64,000 bases of DNA from Apus apus (taxonomy: Eukaryota > Chordata > Aves > Apodiformes > Apodidae): positions 75,740,342-75,804,341 of the forward strand of contig NC_067285.1 in NCBI RefSeq assembly GCF_020740795.1, in the 5' to 3' direction. Position numbers and translations under genes: made by a program. Position 1 is the stretch's first letter. Each line of letters starts with the position of its first letter. Under the pieces are notes generated by a model, which saw only the letters and a program-made list of their open reading frames with translations, did no database searches and was not told the DNA's origin. Shown piece by piece: positions 60,601-64,000 of the stretch.

Positions 60601-62319
60601 TATATATGCAATGTTTACAAAACAAAACAGGAAAAGAGCTACAACATAATTTCTTCGGATAATTTATGCTTGACTCAAAGGATCTTGAAACTGCAAAAGG
60701 GGACCAGAGCCTATCAGTACTTATAAACAACTTTCATGCTCATGAGACAGGGCTGTATTTACGCATCTTTATTCCAGCAGAGAATGTCCAAAGTCACTCA
60801 GTCTCTTGCTTAAAGGGAGCTAAAGTAGAATACTGAACATGAATTCGGCTATCATACCTTGCTCTCTGCAGTGTTGCTTCCACACTTCTAAACAGGCAGA
60901 CAGTCCTGTCATTTCTACATCAAACTTCACCGATTTATTTTTAAGGGTCTTGAGCAGCTTCTCTAATTTATTTATTCCAACAGTCAGATTTGCTTTTATT
61001 TCCTTTTCAGTTGGTAAACACAAGGCTGTCCATTGCTCCCGTTCTTTCTTTTCTTCTTTAGTTTTCAGTCGCCTGTTGTTCTCCTCTACAATTGCTTCAG
61101 CTTTACTTTTCTACCCAATAAAATGAGATATTTAGAACTTACCATCACTGTGTGCAAGTATCATCTAAAAAAATTAATCCATAAACTCAATCATAGCAGG
61201 TACATTGCAGCTTTCAACTCATCTGTGTGATGCACTGTGTTTTGGGAATTGTTTGTAATATTTCTTAATTCTGAAGGAAATACAATTCCTGAATCCCAAT
61301 ATGTGTTGCTTGAAAGAGGTTTCCTAAGTTTCAATTTAAGTCAGTATGAAGCTTCAAAGGTAGTATAAAAAAAAGTACAAATAGAGAAAAATAAAATAGC
61401 AGATGTCTGAAAGTTAAATTTCAAGCTTTTATTTTATACATGGGTGATAGTAATTGTCATCATACTGAGATGATCAGAAATAAAGTTACTTTCAATAAGT
61501 TAAATAAATTATTTAAATTAATTAAAATTAGGAGTTCAACTTTATTTGAAGTTAACAAAAGTATTTTAGATACAGGCTTTGACAGGTAATTCAACAGGCC
61601 ATAATCTGTAATCCATAATAAAGTCTATTATTAAATAGTAATCAAATTACTATTTCTCGGTGTTGTTCACGAGTACACAAGTACATGCTACTTATCCTGT
61701 GCTGTCTGACAATGTTCACATAGTATTAATTGCAATACCTACAAGATTTTTCAGACAGAATGTTTCCAAACAGTGCAGGGGAATAAATAACTGAATAATG
61801 TTTTTTCCAGTATTTCTCAAGAGTTTCTCAGATTCAAAAATGAACTCCTGTTTCCTTCACTTCACATTATAATACTGGCCATGAGGCTAAATCTATGACC
61901 CTTTACAGAGTCTGTTTATATTATTTTTTTAATTTACTTGTCCCTGTTAGAATATAATCAGTCATCAGTATTCCTAACTAGGAACAAAATACTTTTGCCA
62001 ATTAGATAATTAAATTTGAAGTACAAAGGCAATTTATTTTTTTCAACTGAGAACTACTAGTGCATTCAGAATATACAACTTAGTTATGGGACTCATATAG
62101 TAGGAATCCTTTCCCCGAAAATAGAAGAAAGATTTTGAAAGAGCAACTTGAATATACTCACATGCTTTTTTTGTGTCTTTTTGACAGCAGCATTCCTTGA
62201 CACATCCTCTTGATTTACAATAAGTTTTGAAGCACTGTCCTCCAAAGTGCTTCCATAAAATTGATGAAAAGTCTGTAATTTTTGTATTTGTCTCCTTTCT
62301 TCTGGAGTTTTGGATTTTG
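30556..62319 (-). CDS. DDX60: DDX60 RNA helicase, C-terminal 1187 residues (5' end outside window)
   Basis: Twenty-six exons join in one uninterrupted minus-strand frame, in transcription order: 62319-62162, 61110-60858, 59964-59801, 58310-58158, 57085-56936, 55881-55762, 54364-54269, 53604-53489, 52966-52821, 52637-52528, 52420-52316, 52229-52101, 50078-49951, 48858-48700, 46647-46503, 45069-44917, 43630-43526, 42664-42464, 41444-41340, 40001-39863, 39225-39104, 36566-36419, 34193-34051, 33087-32936, 30841-30779, 30658-30556. The Ski2-like helicase core shows APTSSGKT (motif I), YVAPTK (Ia), DEVH (II), LSATV (III), [12 protein letters not shown] (V) and SGRAGRRG (VI). DDX60 is a cytosolic, interferon-inducible DExD/H helicase reported to aid RIG-I-like receptor signalling and viral RNA decay. 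About 500 N-terminal residues lie beyond base 64000. A DDX60L paralogue is possible in principle, but bird genomes are expected to have one gene. No disruption is seen. Confidence 0.95.
30779..30841 (-). CDS. DDX60: DDX60 penultimate exon
   Basis: The 63-bp exon codes [20 protein letters not shown] between a split Trp and a split Gly codon. Confidence 0.9.
31141..31181. repeat. Short perfect inverted repeat plus direct copy
   Basis: The 11-mer agatgaatctg (31141-31151) is followed after three bases by its reverse complement (31155-31165), then repeated directly at 31171-31181. It lies in the last large DDX60 intron. Confidence 0.8.
31345..31425 (-). mobile_element. CR1 3'-end relic, reverse
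   Basis: The stretch tacagaatggtttgggctgg, then the ttaaaagatcacccctgccatgggcagaggca block, is the reversed 3' end of a CR1. It is truncated and decayed. Confidence 0.75.
32936..33087 (-). CDS. DDX60: DDX60 exon, C-terminal domain
   Basis: The 152-bp exon codes [20 protein letters not shown] and ends [10 protein letters not shown] plus two bases of Trp. Confidence 0.93.
34051..34193 (-). CDS. DDX60: DDX60 exon, C-terminal domain
   Basis: The 143-bp exon codes [20 protein letters not shown] and ends [12 protein letters not shown] before gtaagt. Confidence 0.93.
34194..36418 (-). other. DDX60: DDX60 intron without recognised content
   Basis: AT-rich intron with short homopolymer T runs (near 35050 and 35660). 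No gene, RNA or named repeat is seen. Confidence 0.55.
36419..36566 (-). CDS. DDX60: DDX60 exon, C-terminal domain
   Basis: The 148-bp exon codes [20 protein letters not shown] and ends YRLPLSKT plus one base before gtagga. Confidence 0.93.
37055..37139 (-). mobile_element. CR1 (older copy), 3' end, interrupted
   Basis: The reversed CR1 3' terminus reads cacagaatgatagaattgtt, then tcaagtccaaccattaacct. It continues after a younger CR1 insertion, at 38219. Together the two parts form one older minus-strand CR1. Confidence 0.85.
37140..38218 (+). mobile_element. Young CR1 inserted in an older CR1
   Basis: About 1.08 kb hold the ORF2 reverse transcriptase from [12 protein letters not shown] through FADDTKLGG (the catalytic F-A-D-D box) to the 3' UTR and ATTCTATG tail. 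A frameshift near 37480 splits the ORF. It matches the copy at the window start closely. Confidence 0.93.
38219..39025 (-). mobile_element. CR1 (older copy), ORF2 body, reverse
   Basis: The continuation of the older minus-strand CR1 starts at taaccacgtctctaagaacc. It codes ...[20 protein letters not shown] in reverse. Its part from about 38290 to 38872 is almost identical to 43950-44510 in the opposite orientation. Confidence 0.9.
39104..39225 (-). CDS. DDX60: DDX60 exon, C-terminal domain with two possible acceptors
   Basis: The 122-bp exon codes [20 protein letters not shown] and ends RKFCQSK. I chose the acceptor cctatg side (exon start 39225) because it restores the expected residues. 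A second AG would start the exon at 39207, in frame and six residues shorter. Confidence 0.85.
39863..40001 (-). CDS. DDX60: DDX60 exon, C-terminal domain
   Basis: The 139-bp exon codes [20 protein letters not shown] and ends [10 protein letters not shown] plus one base before gtaaat. Confidence 0.93.
41340..41444 (-). CDS. DDX60: DDX60 exon, C-terminal domain
   Basis: The 105-bp exon codes [20 protein letters not shown] and ends CLQFLVKE before gtaggt. Confidence 0.92.
42464..42664 (-). CDS. DDX60: DDX60 exon, motif VI
   Basis: The 201-bp exon codes [20 protein letters not shown], with the arginine finger of motif VI, and ends [11 protein letters not shown]. Confidence 0.96.
43526..43630 (-). 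CDS. DDX60: DDX60 exon, motif V
   Basis: The 105-bp exon codes [20 protein letters not shown] and ends LDALHYRQ. Confidence 0.95.
43949..44692 (+). mobile_element. CR1 LINE 3' end, inverted partner
   Basis: A 5'-truncated CR1 starts abruptly at cacttgcacc and ends with tttgattctatga. It carries the same ORF2 end as 38219-38872 in reverse. It lies in the DDX60 intron between exons 44917-45069 and 43526-43630. Confidence 0.92.
44917..45069 (-). CDS. DDX60: DDX60 exon, RecA-2 HHGS motif
   Basis: The 153-bp exon codes [20 protein letters not shown], then [14 protein letters not shown] and ends FRMGYIK. HHGS is the usual Ski2-like RecA-2 signature. The donor is gttaat. Confidence 0.93.
46503..46647 (-). 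CDS. DDX60: DDX60 exon
   Basis: The 145-bp exon codes [20 protein letters not shown] and ends [10 protein letters not shown] before gtaagt. Confidence 0.92.
46781..47432 (-). mobile_element. CR1 LINE 3' end, reverse
   Basis: This begins (as its reversed tail) with cataggataacagaattata and runs through the ORF2 end; its reverse reading shows [20 protein letters not shown]. Several frame breaks mark it as old. Confidence 0.88.
47565..48375 (-). mobile_element. Composite CR1, reverse, discontinuous
   Basis: The first part (to about 47760) is a CR1 3' end with ttggaagggactctagagtt. It then jumps to an upstream ORF2 part whose reverse reading shows [18 protein letters not shown] and [20 protein letters not shown]. 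Either an internal deletion or two insertions explains the jump. Confidence 0.75.
48700..48858 (-). CDS. DDX60: DDX60 exon, charged segment
   Basis: The 159-bp exon codes [20 protein letters not shown] and ends TKMLRKFKL plus two bases before gtaagt. It is rich in Glu and Lys and probably helical. Confidence 0.92.
49951..50078 (-). CDS. DDX60: DDX60 exon, start of RecA-2 side
   Basis: The 128-bp exon codes [20 protein letters not shown] and ends LPAIFF plus two bases before gtaagt. Confidence 0.92.
50274..51037 (+). mobile_element. Solo LTR of an avian endogenous retrovirus (ERVL-like)
   Basis: The element starts tgtcctggtttgagcc and ends aaaccatgaca, so it has TG...CA ends, and is about 764 bp. 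Its sequence resembles a common bird ERVL-type LTR, by memory of that family. No internal retroviral gene flanks it. No clear target duplication is seen, and the right end abuts a CR1. Confidence 0.8.
51038..51985 (-). mobile_element. CR1 LINE, reverse, lacking its 3' tip
   Basis: The reverse reading shows the reverse transcriptase piece [20 protein letters not shown] and [13 protein letters not shown], with the catalytic box as F-V-D-D. The usual 3' tail is missing next to the LTR at 51037. Confidence 0.88.
52004..52051. repeat. ATT/ATC trinucleotide microsatellite
   Basis: The tract attattattattatcatcac and then catcatcatcattgttatta lies between the CR1 and a DDX60 exon, only about 50 bases from the splice donor. 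Confidence 0.8.
52101..52229 (-). CDS. DDX60: DDX60 exon, inter-RecA
   Basis: The 129-bp exon codes [20 protein letters not shown] and ends WIVLGQRQK before gtaaca. Confidence 0.92.
52316..52420 (-). CDS. DDX60: DDX60 exon, inter-RecA
   Basis: The 105-bp exon codes [20 protein letters not shown] and ends VWQEWPRAQ before gtgtgt. Confidence 0.92.
52528..52637 (-). CDS. DDX60: DDX60 exon, inter-RecA
   Basis: The 110-bp exon codes [20 protein letters not shown] and ends [11 protein letters not shown] before gtaagc. Confidence 0.92.
52821..52966 (-). CDS. DDX60: DDX60 exon, charged insert
   Basis: The 146-bp exon codes [20 protein letters not shown] and ends [10 protein letters not shown]. It is a basic, Ser-rich stretch between the RecA domains. 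Confidence 0.9.
53489..53604 (-). CDS. DDX60: DDX60 exon, motifs II and III
   Basis: The 116-bp exon codes [20 protein letters not shown] and [14 protein letters not shown]. The donor gtacgt is required to keep the frame into WLQSVKRYW; a second GT four bases on would shift it. Confidence 0.92.
54269..54364 (-). CDS. DDX60: DDX60 exon, start of motif II
   Basis: The 96-bp exon codes [18 protein letters not shown] and ends IQYVIFDE. The DEVH box is split between this exon and the next. Confidence 0.94.
54495..55375 (+). mobile_element. CR1 LINE ORF2 fragment
   Basis: The sequence codes a decayed reverse transcriptase from ...[19 protein letters not shown] to [16 protein letters not shown]-like text with stops. 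It lacks the 3' end. It lies in the DDX60 intron between exons 55762-55881 and 54269-54364. Confidence 0.85.
55380..55465 (+). mobile_element. Second CR1 piece, out of order
   Basis: The text ctggccttctatgatggagt, then gctgctgtattttatctgga, codes an AFYDGV...YLDFCKG-like segment. In CR1 this is upstream of the text that ends at 55375, so it is a rearranged or separate piece. Confidence 0.65.
55548..55628. repeat. ACTATAGG-type minisatellite with flanking direct repeats
   Basis: Variants of ctatagg/actatag recur from 55567 to 55615. The 11-mer gaataggtaag flanks the block at 55548-55558 and 55618-55628. Confidence 0.8.
55762..55881 (-). CDS. DDX60: DDX60 exon, RecA-1
   Basis: The 120-bp exon codes [20 protein letters not shown] and ends YRNDVMNSQ. 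Confidence 0.94.
56936..57085 (-). CDS. DDX60: DDX60 exon with Walker A
   Basis: The 150-bp exon codes [18 protein letters not shown], which carries the ATP-binding motif I, and ends VVVYVAPTK (motif Ia). Confidence 0.96.
57086..58157 (-). other. DDX60: DDX60 intron without recognised content
   Basis: AT-rich sequence with no recognised gene or repeat. A small plus-strand open frame here has no family resemblance. Confidence 0.55.
58158..58310 (-). CDS. DDX60: DDX60 exon before motif I
   Basis: The 153-bp exon codes [20 protein letters not shown] and ends [12 protein letters not shown], a segment that leads into the RecA-1 domain. Confidence 0.92.
59801..59964 (-). CDS. DDX60: DDX60 exon, pre-helicase region
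   Basis: The 164-bp exon codes [20 protein letters not shown] and ends [10 protein letters not shown] before gtacct. The acceptor is ttttaaag. Confidence 0.88.
60858..61110 (-). CDS. DDX60: DDX60 exon, charged helical region
   Basis: The 253-bp exon codes [20 protein letters not shown] and ends VWKQHCREQ plus one base before gtatga. It is Lys/Glu-rich and N-terminal to the helicase core. Confidence 0.88.
62162..62319 (-). CDS. DDX60: DDX60 exon, first in window
   Basis: The 158-bp exon codes [20 protein letters not shown] through KKTQKKH. It starts two bases before a codon boundary, so an upstream exon exists outside the window. Confidence 0.85.
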
Positions 62320-62401
62320 CTGCAAACAAATATAATTGATGAAAAAACACTCTGATAGAATTCCAGCCTAATCTATTTCCAATAAAAGATACCTGGATAA
62401 T

Positions 62402-63890
<1,489 letters not shown>

Positions 63891-64000
63891 TCCTCATTGA
63901 CCTATAGGCCAAAGCTGGCTAATAAGACTCACTGAAATCCAACAGTACTTTGAATTATCTGAGAGCTGGGCAATAGACTCAAATTCAAATTATACATTAA

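Overview
The window looks like nuclear DNA from a bird, most likely a neoavian. It has split vertebrate genes with GT-AG introns. It carries many CR1 non-LTR retrotransposon copies ending in the avian ATTCTATG-type tail, and two LTRs of kinds familiar from bird endogenous retroviruses. The base composition is AT-rich apart from one CpG island. All exon borders below were worked out by hand, by joining reading frames across splice sites.

There are three protein-coding genes. (1) ANXA10, plus strand, about 1.7-15.5 kb: the last ten coding exons (290 codons plus stop). The first coding exons lie left of the window. (2) A TRIM-type RING/B-box/coiled-coil gene, plus strand, 17.8-26.8 kb. It starts in a CpG island, has eight coding exons and an open reading frame of 1003 residues. 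It keeps the TRIM exon pattern, including a 23-nt micro-exon, but ends in a long Ser/Thr-rich tail with repeated F-x-F motifs instead of a PRY-SPRY domain. I could not assign it to a named TRIM. (3) DDX60, minus strand, 62.3 down to 30.6 kb: 26 exons coding the C-terminal 1187 residues, including the whole helicase core. The N-terminal part lies beyond base 64000. The TRIM gene and DDX60 converge tail to tail across about 3.8 kb.

The remaining sequence is intron or intergenic DNA. Repeats cluster in the DDX60 introns: a CR1 nested inside another CR1 (37.1-39.0 kb), an inverted CR1 pair with a block of near-perfect identity (38.2-38.9 and 43.9-44.6 kb), several older CR1s, a solo LTR at 50.3-51.0 kb, and a larger LTR at 62.4-63.9 kb that contains a (CTTT)n array of about 390 bp. 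One truncated CR1 lies directly against a splice donor of ANXA10.

DDX60 is known as an interferon-inducible RNA helicase of innate immunity, and many TRIM proteins are ubiquitin ligases in the same field. Whether these two neighbours cooperate is only a hypothesis. I saw no tRNA, rRNA, CRISPR array or intact retroviral gene. The most novel element is the TRIM gene with its unusual C-terminal tail.
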